Below are positions 43,367 through 52,074 of a stretch of DNA of 64,000 bases, piece by piece (the first letter of the stretch is position 1; each line of letters opens with the position of its first letter). Made by a program: the position numbers and the translations under genes. A model generated the notes under the pieces. That model saw nothing but the letters and a program-made list of their open reading frames with translations. It was not told where the DNA came from and did no database searches. Origin of the DNA: Gammaproteobacteria bacterium (GTDB lineage Bacteria; Pseudomonadota; Gammaproteobacteria; Pseudomonadales; Azotimanducaceae); contig JAPOVK010000020.1 of assembly GCA_026708185.1 (NCBI GenBank), positions 34,414 through 98,413 on the forward strand, given 5' to 3'.

Positions 43367-44485
43367 TTAGCAGAGCTGACCGCGCGCTTTGAGGTACTTC
43401 GCGTCCTTGCGCGCGATCTCGAACGCGTTCTTGCCGCGCTTATTGAGCACCATGGGGTCCGCGCCGGCCGCGAGCAGCGCCTGGGCCGCGGCCACCTTGC
43501 CTTCGTACGTCGCACGATGCAGCGGTGTACGGCCCTTGCGGTCCTGGGTGTCGAGCTGTGCGCCATTCGCGGCGAGGATGCCGATCACCTCGGCGCGGTC
43601 ATACTCGGCGGCGAGTTGCAGCGCGGTGCGATGGGCCTTATTGGCCGCATTCACCTCGGCACCGTTGCCCAGAAGCAGCCGAAGACATGCCGACGACCCC
43701 GCGCGAGCGGCCCAATGCAACGGTCTCATGCCGTAGTCGTCCGCCAGATTGGCACGAGCCGGGTGGCCGTCGACCAAGGTCGTCACGCGGGCGGCGTCGT
43801 CCAAGGCGCAAGCCGTGTAGATGTCGTACTCCGCGCCGTCGTCGATGAGGATGCGAGCGACTTCGCGTTTGCCTGCATCGGACCGGATGGGGTTGTCATC
43901 GCCCCACGGGCCGGGTGCGACGGCTTCGTGCAGGGACGTCGTGCCGCGTTCGCCGTTGCCCTTGATCTTGAGTTGGTGATGCACGCCGGCGCCGTATTCG
44001 ATCAACACTTTGGCGAGTTCCGGGTAGCCACCCCAGGCGGCCCAGTACATCAACGACACGTTGTCGGGCCAGCCGGTGTGCGGCTTCTTGATCGATACCG
44101 GCGTGGCATCGGAGGCACCCGACTCGAAGACGGCGCGCAGCGTGTCCGTCGCGCCCGCCCACGCCGCTTCATGCAGAACCGTGTACTGCGTCGGGTCCGC
44201 GTCCAGCGGCACGCCCCGGTCGAGCAGGAACTTCACTGCGCCGCCGCAGCCGCGCATCCCCACGGCGACCTTGAGCAGGCGCACGCCAATTCGGTCGCAA
44301 ACCGCCGGGTGGGCCGCCACGATCGCTTCCAGGCGCGCAGCATCCGAAACGCCGTCCCAACGCTTCGCCGCTTTGCCGAGCGCCGCGTTGATCAGGTCCG
44401 CCTCGGAGTCGGCGAGCGCCAGCGCACCTTCGCCGCGCGAAAACCAATTGCCCTGGAACAAGCCGATGGCCGGTGTCATCTCCAC
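43367..44485 (-). CDS. ankyrin-repeat protein
   Basis: A 372-residue protein with at least six ankyrin repeats. Typical units are YTVLHEAAWAGATDTLRAVF, VSLMYWAAWGGYPELAKVLI, MRPLHWAARAGSSACLRLLL and KGRTPLHRATYEGKVAAAQA, each ending in a G-A turn. The GTG start (44485) is followed two codons later by an ATG (44479) that could be used instead. There is no signal peptide. A protein-protein interaction role is expected; the partner is unknown. Confidence 0.88.
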   Translation of the reverse strand: MEMTPAIGLFQGNWFSRGEGALALADSEADLINAALGKAAKRWDGVSDAARLEAIVAAHPAVCDRIGVRLLKVAVGMRGCGGAVKFLLDRGVPLDADPTQYTVLHEAAWAGATDTLRAVFESGASDATPVSIKKPHTGWPDNVSLMYWAAWGGYPELAKVLIEYGAGVHHQLKIKGNGERGTTSLHEAVAPGPWGDDNPIRSDAGKREVARILIDDGAEYDIYTACALDDAARVTTLVDGHPARANLADDYGMRPLHWAARAGSSACLRLLLGNGAEVNAANKAHRTALQLAAEYDRAEVIGILAANGAQLDTQDRKGRTPLHRATYEGKVAAAQALLAAGADPMVLNKRGKNAFEIARKDAKYLKARGQLC

Positions 44486-44595
44486 GATGCATGAGCCTCG
44501 ATCCGCGGAACTCGCGAGTCTAAGCCATACCTACCGATGTCGAGCGGCAGTCCGGTACTGACCCGACCAACGCGTCACGATCCGCAACATAGAAG

Positions 44596-45522
44596 CTACG
44601 ATGTCGGGCGAAACACCTCGTCGAGTGTCGCCGCGTCCAGCACGTTGTCGGCCCAAGTCGCCAAATCGGCCTCGGGCGCCTGCCTAAGCCGTTCGGCCGT
44701 GCCGGGCGACAGTTGGCCGAAACGCTTCCGCAGCTGTCGCTCGAGCACCGCGCGCCCACCTTCGACGCGACCCTTCTCGATTCCTTGCTCGATGCCTCGC
44801 TCGATGCCTTCCGCTCGGGCCCTCTGAATGAATCCTGTCACGATGCTGCTCTCCTCGGGTTGCTCCCGCCGGTAGCGGCGCATTTCATTGTCCGTCAGCC
44901 CGGCGTAGATGTCGATGAAATCCAAATACTTCTCCCGTTTGGCACCGTCGGTCTCCAGCGTCAGCAGGCCGCGCACCGCGTGCGCGTAGACGTCGACCCG
45001 GTCGCGCCCGGCGCCGTCCATGTTCGGGAGGTTGACGCGCGCCACCACGTTGTCGCTGGCCAGCCAGCGCTCCGCCGGCTTCTCGGCCAGCTTGCAGGCG
45101 AGGTACTCGAAGCGGAGGTAGGTGTGCCGTTCCGTGCCGGGGACCAGGGATTCCGGTGCCCGGCGGGCGGTGCGCAGAAGCACCACCACAGGCACGACCC
45201 GGTCGGTGTCCATCATCTCGGCGAGGTGCAGGCAGTAGTGCGCCAGCCGGCGCGGCGAGAACCGGCGCCAGTCCGACGCCTCCTCGAGCGCGAACACGAC
45301 CGGCTCGCGGCGGCCGTCGGCCCACTCCACCAAAAGCGGCGCATCGAGTTCGCGGTAGCGGTCGCCGAGCCGCTCCTTGAGCTGCTCCTGGCGCACAGGC
45401 GTGATGCGCACGTCGTCCTCCGGGGCCGGCGCCTCGGCGGGAGCGAAGAATGCCAGCGCGTCGCGCGGGTAGTCGACGATCAGGTTCTTCAAGTACTGGT
45501 CGTGGCTGGGGGCGTCGGCCAT
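44596..45522 (-). CDS. Rpn-family-like protein (second copy)
   Basis: A 308-residue protein with a nuclease-like core (RYRELDAPLLVEWADGRREP and VVFALEEASD: Asp60 and Glu80/81) and repeated short Gly/Glu-rich units (EGIERGIEQGIEKGRVEGG) near residue 240. A C-terminal DUF4351-like end follows (RAVLERQLRKRFGQLSP). These G-[IV]-E repeats are frequent in transposase-related proteins of this group. The ATG at 45522 was chosen because upstream residues in the open frame have no family character. Divergent in sequence from the relative at 29180-30187. Confidence 0.75.
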   Translation of the reverse strand: MADAPSHDQYLKNLIVDYPRDALAFFAPAEAPAPEDDVRITPVRQEQLKERLGDRYRELDAPLLVEWADGRREPVVFALEEASDWRRFSPRRLAHYCLHLAEMMDTDRVVPVVVLLRTARRAPESLVPGTERHTYLRFEYLACKLAEKPAERWLASDNVVARVNLPNMDGAGRDRVDVYAHAVRGLLTLETDGAKREKYLDFIDIYAGLTDNEMRRYRREQPEESSIVTGFIQRARAEGIERGIEQGIEKGRVEGGRAVLERQLRKRFGQLSPGTAERLRQAPEADLATWADNVLDAATLDEVFRPTS

Positions 45523-45595
45523 GTGGTGCGTCCGGCATGAGTTCCCGTGCACACGATGGCGGGTTTCCGCCACAGGGGCTAGGGACGATGGCTGA

Positions 45596-45723
45596 AACTC
45601 CCGTAGGAGATTCGCCCCGCCGGGTGTAGGACGGTTTGCGCGAGAGTCCCGAGCTCCGGATTCCCTAACTCCGTCTCCACAGAACCTTGGTAGACGACCA
45701 ACTACCCCAGGCCTGCGGGAGTT
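45596..45723. repeat. inverted repeat pair flanking about 100 bp
   Basis: AACTCCCGTAGG (45596-45607) and CCTGCGGGAGTT (45712-45723) are inverted copies with one mismatch. The right copy overlaps the stop codon of the GST gene. The intervening DNA is non-coding. It may be a long-range terminator stem or the ends of a tiny non-autonomous element. Confidence 0.4.
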
Positions 45724-46336
45724 ACGGGAGTGGAATCTCCCCGGTATCGAAGGGTATAGGCCAGCCGCGCTGGACGGCCGGACGCTTGGCGATCTCCCTG
45801 AACCAGCGTTCGAGATTCGGGTAGTCCGCCCAGTCGATGCGGTGCCACGGCCATCGCGAGATCCACGGCCAGGTGGCGATGTCGGCGATGGAATAGTCGC
45901 CGGCCAGGAAGTCGCGGTCCGCCAAGCGGCGATCAAGGACGCCGTAGAGGCGTTTGGCTTCCGCAGCGTAGCGCTGCTCCGCGTAGTCCGACTTGCCTGC
46001 GTTGAAGTGCAGGAAGTGGTTCGCCTGGCCGAGCATCGGGCCGACGCCACCCATCTGCAACATCAGCCACTCCATGGTCGTCCAGCGGTCGCTGCCGCCC
46101 AAGTGCCCGGTCTTGTCCGCCAGGTAGAGGAGGATCGCGCCGGACTCCATCAGCGAGCGCCCGTCGTCGACGATGGCGGGGATCTTGTTGTTCGGGCTGA
46201 TTGCAAGAAACTCGGCGGCAAACTGCTCGTCCTTGCCGATGTTGACGGCGTGGACGCGGTAGTCCAAGCCAAGTTCCTCGAGGGCGATGGAGATCTTGCG
46301 GCCGTTGGGGGTCGGCCAGGTGTAGAGGTCGATCAT
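45722..46336 (-). CDS. glutathione S-transferase (YfcG/Nu-like)
   Basis: A 204-residue GST. The N-terminal thioredoxin-fold half begins YTWPTPNGRKI, where Thr9 and Asn11 match the glutathione-activating residues of YfcG/Ure2-like enzymes. NKIPAIVDDG supplies the cis-Pro, and ESGAILLYLADK follows. The C-terminal helical domain has DFLAGDYSIADIATWPW, the conserved N-capping motif. It is translationally coupled (ATGA) to the DUF4340 gene, the last gene of an ABC-exporter operon. A disulfide-reductase-type activity is likely. Confidence 0.9.
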   Translation of the reverse strand: MIDLYTWPTPNGRKISIALEELGLDYRVHAVNIGKDEQFAAEFLAISPNNKIPAIVDDGRSLMESGAILLYLADKTGHLGGSDRWTTMEWLMLQMGGVGPMLGQANHFLHFNAGKSDYAEQRYAAEAKRLYGVLDRRLADRDFLAGDYSIADIATWPWISRWPWHRIDWADYPNLERWFREIAKRPAVQRGWPIPFDTGEIPLP

Positions 46337-47319
46337 GGCAGCACCAGTGCCGCCTCGGACTCGTCGTCATCGATCAACTCGAGATCCTCCAAGAGCGGCT
46401 CGTCGGGGTCCTCCTCGGCGGCTTCGTCTTCCGGAGGGTCGGGCGCCAAGTCGGCCACGGTCTTGTCCATCTGTTCAGCGATGTACGACGACATCTCGAA
46501 GGTGCCCGACACGCGGTCCGACACCGCGACGTAGTCGTCGTCCGCTTCGAGATGGAAGATGCGCAGCGTCTGGGTGCCGCTTTCGTCGGTCAATGCAAAG
46601 GTCATCTTCGGTGCTTCGGGCAACGCCAAGTCGCTGACGCCAATGACGGAGAGCCCGCTGAAGCGGCCGGCGAAGGTCTCGGCCTTGCCCTGATCGAGTT
46701 CCGCACCGTCGCCCGACGCCCATACCCCGTCGTCCGCCTTGGTCAACGCGAACCCTTCAACGCGCTCGACGCCAGTCAAGGCGCCATCCGGGCGCAGCAG
46801 CGACTTGTCGAGCCAGTCCGACTCCGCAACACCTGCTTCGTAGTTCGAGAAGGTGATCGCAAAGATGTCGTCGTCGTCGGCATGGCGTGCATGGGCCTTG
46901 CGGTAGCCCGGCGACGTGCCGAGATAGAACTCCGCCAGCGTCTCTTCGCCCGTCTTCAACGTGACGTGACGCTGATGGTTGTCCTCGGTGACCTCGAACC
47001 GCTCCGCCGTGGAGGCCTTGCTGGCCACCGGCCAACCGCCCGACGTATCGCTCAGTTTTTCGAGGACGCGCTCCACCTTCGACCCGTCCGCCGGCAAGCC
47101 CGCGGGCAACTGCCACGCATCACCGGCCTTCGTCAGGTCCACCGTGCCCTCGTCGTTGGAGACTGACAAGGCATCGATGGTCCCGATGTCGAAACTCAAG
47201 AACGGCTCCGGCTCCGCCACGGCACCGCTGCGGGCGGCCAACAGCACGCCGATCAGCACGACCTGCACGGCGAGCGCGAAACCGAGCGTGGTCTTGTTGA
47301 AAACCCTCGTGTCGTTCAT
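46333..47319 (-). CDS. DUF4340 protein of the Gld-type ABC operon
   Basis: A 328-residue protein with one N-terminal membrane helix (GFALAVQVVLIGVLLAARSG) and a large extracytoplasmic region. Repeated strand pairs such as LTGVERVEGFALTKADDGVW match DUF4340. The C-terminus is strongly acidic (PPEDEAAEEDPDEPLLEDL). DUF4340 genes often follow GldF/GldG-type ABC genes, as here. Coupled to both neighbours by ATGA overlaps. Function unknown; it may be a periplasmic partner of the exporter. Confidence 0.82.
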   Translation of the reverse strand: MNDTRVFNKTTLGFALAVQVVLIGVLLAARSGAVAEPEPFLSFDIGTIDALSVSNDEGTVDLTKAGDAWQLPAGLPADGSKVERVLEKLSDTSGGWPVASKASTAERFEVTEDNHQRHVTLKTGEETLAEFYLGTSPGYRKAHARHADDDDIFAITFSNYEAGVAESDWLDKSLLRPDGALTGVERVEGFALTKADDGVWASGDGAELDQGKAETFAGRFSGLSVIGVSDLALPEAPKMTFALTDESGTQTLRIFHLEADDDYVAVSDRVSGTFEMSSYIAEQMDKTVADLAPDPPEDEAAEEDPDEPLLEDLELIDDDESEAALVLP

Positions 47320-50267
47320 GACGAATCCCTCAAGTGCGCGGCGTAGGCGCGCTCCTTACCGATCCGGCGCCGCCAACTGATCACGAACACGACGGCGAGG
47401 CCGGCCAACGCCAGCGCGTAGTTCACGTACTCCCAAACGCGTTGCTGCTCTTCGGACATCGGGTCGAGCGTCCGGTTGAAATGGCCGCGACCGCGGATGC
47501 CGAGCAGCGATTGGTCCTCGACGGCCCAGTCGACGATGTTGGCCATGAGTTCCAACGAGCCGGTGTAGATGGTGCCGTCGGCGGAGCCGACCATGCGAAC
47601 CGTTTGGTCCGCTACGAAGGACGCCGAGCCCAAGACGATCAGCCGCGCCGACTCCGGCGACCTGTCGATCACCGCGGTCACGGTGCCGAGCGTATCGGGG
47701 TCTTCCTCCTCTTCCGCCGCCTCGTCCACGGAGAGGGTCTCGTCCGCTTCATCGCCGTCCTCGCCCATTAGGTCTTCCACCGGAAGCGCATCCTCGAGAA
47801 ACGGCGACTCGTCGAAGAAGGACTCGAAACGTCCTTCCAGCATCACCCCGAGGGTGTTGGCCTGTTGCTCACCTTCGGGCAGGTACGCCACGCCGCCCTC
47901 GGCACCGAGGGTCGGCATGATGTCCGTCGACGCGGATCGCCAACTCCCGGTCGAACTCTGAAGCAGCGTGGTCACGGTGCGGTTCGTGTTGGCTTCGGTG
48001 TCCACGTCCACCGGGGATACCCAAGCCATGGTGAGCTGGCGGGACGCCGACGTGAACGGCACGTCCTGGTTCAAGCCGTCGCCGCGCACGTCGACGAAGT
48101 ACGGGTAGTCGAGCATGCGCACGTCCTGGAACCGGAAACCGGCGACTTCGCGCGTCACCGGCAACGGAAACGCGGCGTTCTGCGGGTCCTTGACGAGCGA
48201 CTCGTCGACAGTGACGCCGTGGTGCAGAAGCCACTCCGCCAACCCCGACCGGATCGGCATCGCCGACAAGGCCTGCGGCGTCAGCGTGGCCCGGTAGCTG
48301 CCGGCGGCAACCACCACGGTTCCACCGCGCATCAGGAACTGGTCGATGGCGAAAACCGCCTTCTCCGACAGGCTGGTCGGATCCACAACCATCAGGACGT
48401 CGGCCGCGCTCGGTGGGTCGCCGTCGTCGAGCGTTGCCGTGTCCACATCGAAGTCGGCGGAGAGGACGTCGCGCAATCCCTGGAACTCGTTGCCCTGGGG
48501 CTGCTGCATGCCCGGCATCTGCTGCTGCATGTACGGGGGGATGCCCTGGGGCGCCGACAACGCCACGTTCTTCAGGAGGCCGGTGGCGAAGCGCTTCAGG
48601 CCTTCCTCGATGCCGCGCCGCAAGCCGTCCTGGTCAAGCGCTTCGGGCAAAGGCATCTGGACGACGATGTCGCCGTCCGACGCCGTCAGATAGAAGTAGA
48701 AGGTACTCAAGTCGAACAAGCTCGCCGCCATGGGCCGGAACCCGTAGTCGGCGGCGATCTGCCGCGCCACCTCGCCGTCTCCGGCGTCCGGGTCGACGAT
48801 CTCCCAGGTCAGGAGCCCGGCCGACTCCGCGGCCAGACCGTCGAGCGCGGCCTCAAGCTCGGGGCGCAGACTGCGCAAAGCCTCCGGCAGCCGGTCGTCT
48901 GCGGAGATGTAGCCGGTGAACTTCACCGACTCCGTCATGCTCTCGAAGACGCTGCCGCCGCCCTGGAAGCCGTAGAGGACCTTCTTGATCCCGCGCGTGA
49001 TGTCGTACTCCGGGTTCTTCAGTTGGACGTCGAGATCGGCCTCGCCGCGCACCTTGACCTCGATCAGGTCGCGAAAGCCCAGAACCTCGTATTCGTCGCC
49101 GTATTGCACCAGCACGTCGAAGTAGGAGTTCACCAGGCTTGCCTGGTAGCGGTCGGCGACCTGGAACGGCACCGGGCGGATGCCGTACTTGGTGTTCGCC
49201 TCGTCCTCCCGCTCCGGGTCGTCCGCCGGATCGAGGAGTTCCAGCCGGACACGGCCATCCCCGGCGACTTCGTACTCGGTCAGGAGGTTCTGGATCTGCG
49301 GCACCAAGGGGGCGAGCAGCGGGTGCGTCTTGGCGCTGAAGTAGCCGCGCAGCAGCAGCGGCTCCTGCAGCTGGCGGAGGTAGCTCCGGGTAGCCTCGGA
49401 GATCGAGTACTGATTGCCCTCGGTCATGTCCCAGCGCAGGAACCCGACCGAACTGAGCCAGAGGTTCGCAACCAGGACGTTGGCGGCGAGGAGCCCCAGC
49501 ACCAATCGCCGCTCGCCGTGGCGCCGCTTGTTGCCGTCGGCAGCCCAGCCGTGTGCATCCACGGCGTAGACGTTCAAAGCGAGGAACACCGCCATCACCG
49601 AGGCGTAGAAGTAGAGGTCGCGCAGATCCAGCACGCCGCGCGTGATGGACTCGAACCGCGACCCGGCGCCGACGCCGCGCAGCACGTCGGCCACTTGGTT
49701 GCTGACCAATTCCGTCAGGAACGGGCTACCCGCGAGATAGAAGACGCCACACCCGAACACGGCCAGGATCAGCGCGACGATCTGGTTCTCGGTGCGCGCG
49801 GAGAGCCACAGACCGATGCTGAGATATGCCGCGCCGAGCAACGCGGCCGCCACGTAACCAGCGACCACCGGGCCCCAGTCCAGATCGCCGAGCATCGCGA
49901 CCGTGACCGGCAGTGGCAGCGTCAGCACGAGCGCGACCAAGAGCAGCGTCCAGCACGCCAGGAACTTGCCGACCACGAACTCGACAGCGTTCGCCGGCAC
50001 GGTGACGACGAGTTCCAGGGTGCCGGTGCGACGCTCGTCGCTCCACATCCGCATCGTGAGGGCGGAAGCTAGGAAGATCAGCAGAATCGGCAGCGACTCG
50101 AACATCGGCCGCACGTCGGAGATGTTGCGGGCGAAGAAGGCCTCGCCCCAGAAGAACACGAACAGGGTCGCACCCAGGAACGCCGCGAGGAACAGGTAGG
50201 CGATGGGCGAGGAGAAAACGAGGCCGAGCTCCTTGCCCGCGATACGCCAAACGACCGCGGGCCTCAT
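47316..50267 (-). CDS. fused ABC-2 permease and GldG-like auxiliary protein
   Basis: A 983-residue membrane protein. Residues 1-240 form an ABC-2 permease with about six helices (start MRPAVVWRIAGKELGLVFSS), as in GldF. The remainder contains another helix near 265, a large extracytoplasmic GldG-like (ABC_transp_aux) domain with VRLELLDPADDPE and VLMVVDPTSLSEKAVFAIDQ, and a final helix near 955. An acidic run (EDGDEADETLSVDEAAEEEE) lies near 850. In many bacteria the two parts are separate genes. With the upstream ATPase it forms a complete transporter; the substrate is unknown. In Bacteroidetes the counterparts are linked to gliding, which does not imply gliding here. Confidence 0.87.
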   Translation of the reverse strand: MRPAVVWRIAGKELGLVFSSPIAYLFLAAFLGATLFVFFWGEAFFARNISDVRPMFESLPILLIFLASALTMRMWSDERRTGTLELVVTVPANAVEFVVGKFLACWTLLLVALVLTLPLPVTVAMLGDLDWGPVVAGYVAAALLGAAYLSIGLWLSARTENQIVALILAVFGCGVFYLAGSPFLTELVSNQVADVLRGVGAGSRFESITRGVLDLRDLYFYASVMAVFLALNVYAVDAHGWAADGNKRRHGERRLVLGLLAANVLVANLWLSSVGFLRWDMTEGNQYSISEATRSYLRQLQEPLLLRGYFSAKTHPLLAPLVPQIQNLLTEYEVAGDGRVRLELLDPADDPEREDEANTKYGIRPVPFQVADRYQASLVNSYFDVLVQYGDEYEVLGFRDLIEVKVRGEADLDVQLKNPEYDITRGIKKVLYGFQGGGSVFESMTESVKFTGYISADDRLPEALRSLRPELEAALDGLAAESAGLLTWEIVDPDAGDGEVARQIAADYGFRPMAASLFDLSTFYFYLTASDGDIVVQMPLPEALDQDGLRRGIEEGLKRFATGLLKNVALSAPQGIPPYMQQQMPGMQQPQGNEFQGLRDVLSADFDVDTATLDDGDPPSAADVLMVVDPTSLSEKAVFAIDQFLMRGGTVVVAAGSYRATLTPQALSAMPIRSGLAEWLLHHGVTVDESLVKDPQNAAFPLPVTREVAGFRFQDVRMLDYPYFVDVRGDGLNQDVPFTSASRQLTMAWVSPVDVDTEANTNRTVTTLLQSSTGSWRSASTDIMPTLGAEGGVAYLPEGEQQANTLGVMLEGRFESFFDESPFLEDALPVEDLMGEDGDEADETLSVDEAAEEEEDPDTLGTVTAVIDRSPESARLIVLGSASFVADQTVRMVGSADGTIYTGSLELMANIVDWAVEDQSLLGIRGRGHFNRTLDPMSEEQQRVWEYVNYALALAGLAVVFVISWRRRIGKERAYAAHLRDSS

Positions 50268-51178
50268 TCCTCACCTCCCGCGCGCCCAGCTGACGTCACT
50301 TCGCGAAACACCGTCTCCAGGTCCCGCTTTTCCGGTGCAAGGCTGTGCACCGCGACACCGCCCCCGACCAGCCGCTCCGCCAATGCCGCGACATGGCTCT
50401 CGTCCGGAGCGCCGTCAAAGGTCACGGCGAAGCCGTCGCCGCTCGCCGACGCAGTCGCGAAACCGTCGATGGCCGACTGGACCTTCTCGAGGGACGCGTC
50501 GGTCGCCAAGTTCACCCGTGCGCTTTCCTTGAGCGCGCTCAGTCGCTCATCGAGCGCCAACTCTCCAGCGCGCAGGATCATGACGCGGTCACACACCGCG
50601 TCGACCTCCTGCATGATGTGCGTCGATAGGATCACGGTCGCTTCCCCAGCGAGCCGCACGATCAACTCCCGCATGTGGTGGGTTTGCGACGGATCCAGAC
50701 CGTTGGTCGGTTCGTCGAGGATCAACAGCGCCGGCTTGTGCACGATCGCCTGAGCCACGCCCACGCGTTGCTGGTAGCCGCGCGACAACGTGCCGATAGG
50801 GTCGAGCGCCCGATCGGTGAGTTCCGTTGCCGCGAGCACTTCGCGCAGCGCCAAGGGACGGTTGTCAACGCCACGCAAGCCGGCCACGTAGTCGAGGTAG
50901 CCGACCACCGTCATCTCCGGATACACCGGGCAGTTCTCCGGCAGGTAGCCGAGCCGCTGCTGGACCGCCTGGGCGGCATCGACCACGTCCAGGTCGTCGA
51001 CCTGAACGCGACCGGCACTGGGCTCCAGGTAGCCGGTCAGCATCTTCATGATCGTGGTCTTGCCGGCACCGTTGTGTCCGAGCAAGCCGACGATCTCGCC
51101 CTTGCCGATGGTGAAGCTGACGTCGTTCACCGCCAGCGTGTCACCGTATCGGCGCGTCAGTCCTTCGGCGTCGATCAC
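50264..51178 (-). CDS. ABC transporter ATP-binding protein (GldA-like)
   Basis: A 304-residue ATPase. Walker A is GHNGAGKTT, the signature is LSRGYQQRVG, Walker B is LLILDEPTNGLD, and the H-loop is LSTHIMQEV. The C-terminal 80 residues form the extension found in ABC-2-type ATPases. GTG start. It opens the operon and overlaps the permease gene by ATGA. Divergent from the hydrolase gene at 51342. Confidence 0.93.
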   Translation of the reverse strand: MIDAEGLTRRYGDTLAVNDVSFTIGKGEIVGLLGHNGAGKTTIMKMLTGYLEPSAGRVQVDDLDVVDAAQAVQQRLGYLPENCPVYPEMTVVGYLDYVAGLRGVDNRPLALREVLAATELTDRALDPIGTLSRGYQQRVGVAQAIVHKPALLILDEPTNGLDPSQTHHMRELIVRLAGEATVILSTHIMQEVDAVCDRVMILRAGELALDERLSALKESARVNLATDASLEKVQSAIDGFATASASGDGFAVTFDGAPDESHVAALAERLVGGGVAVHSLAPEKRDLETVFREVTSAGRAGGEE

Positions 51179-51341
51179 CGATCACCTCCGTCGTGTTAAT
51201 CGAATCCGTCTCGGATGCCTACGGCGCCGGTCCTCCCGAGCAAATGGCGCTCTCCCGAGCCCGGCGCGGGCGGTAAGATACAAAGCTGAAAAGCGACTTT
51301 CCACCCCTCCCGCGCGGCTTCGACAACCCGCAATTTGACCA

Positions 51342-51944
51342 GTGCAGACGACGAAGATTCCCGGCCCGGCCGGACTGCTCGAAGCGAGGTACGCGCCCGG
51401 TGACCGGGACGCCTGGGCCATCCTCTGCCATCCGCACCCTCTCCACGGCGGCAGCATGGACGACGCGGTACTCGACGTCGCTGATACGCGCTTCCGAGCG
51501 GCCGGAGGTGGCACGGTCGCTTTCAATTTTCGCGGCGTCGGAGCAAGCGAGGGGCGCCACGACGGCGGGGCGGGCGAGGTGGACGACGTCCTTGCCGTGG
51601 CGGACTGGCTCGAGAAGCACTACACCGTGGGCGCCCCGACGCTGATCGGCTATTCGTTCGGCTCTTCGGTGGCCTGGCGCGCGCTGCAAACGCTGCCAAG
51701 GCACACGTCGGCGATCCTCATCGCCCCGCCGTTCGGCGGTATGGCCTACCCGCCCATCGACGGCATCGCGGGCGCCGTCATCGTTGGCGACCAAGACCCG
51801 TTCGTCGACGCCGAAGTCTTCCGGTCTTGGCTCGCCGGACAGGCGGGCATGCGGCACATCGCCATCCCCGACGCAGACCACTTCCTTGCCCACGAGCACG
51901 AAGCCCTCGTCACCGCCCTGGACGAAGCTATTTCGCTCCTGTAA
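51342..51944 (+). CDS. alpha/beta hydrolase (dienelactone hydrolase-like)
   Basis: A 200-residue alpha/beta hydrolase. CHPHPLHGGSMDD (residues 29-41) is the oxyanion-side motif of a widespread subfamily, FNFRGVGASEG follows, and the nucleophile is Ser105 in GYSFGSS. Asp in GDQDPFVD and His in DADHFLAHE complete the triad. GTG start. It probably acts as a cytoplasmic esterase; the substrate is unknown. Confidence 0.88.
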   Translation: MQTTKIPGPAGLLEARYAPGDRDAWAILCHPHPLHGGSMDDAVLDVADTRFRAAGGGTVAFNFRGVGASEGRHDGGAGEVDDVLAVADWLEKHYTVGAPTLIGYSFGSSVAWRALQTLPRHTSAILIAPPFGGMAYPPIDGIAGAVIVGDQDPFVDAEVFRSWLAGQAGMRHIAIPDADHFLAHEHEALVTALDEAISLL

Positions 51945-51953
51945 CGATCTCGA

Positions 51954-51988
51954 AAGCGCTTGACATAACTAGTGCGCTCCCCCCTAAT
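51954..51988 (+). promoter_or_regulatory. putative promoter with overlapping AAGCGCTT palindrome
   Basis: TTGACA (51960-51965) and CCTAAT (51983-51988) are 17 bp apart, about 90 bp upstream of the large TonB receptor gene. AAGCGCTT (51954-51961) overlaps the left edge and is a possible operator half of LacI/GntR type. No second copy was found in the window. Confidence 0.5.
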
Positions 51989-52074
51989 GCGCTTTTGAGA
52001 GAAATGCCGTTGCAGGTTCGGGGGACCCTGCTGCGGCGGTTCAACAGTCCCTGGACATCAGTAGAGGTAACTCA

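Noticed and set aside
47865..50072. 735-codon open frame on the + strand opposite the ABC permease fusion
   Set aside because: It is antisense to a recognisable membrane protein, shows no family motif, and long open antisense frames are expected at this GC content and codon bias.
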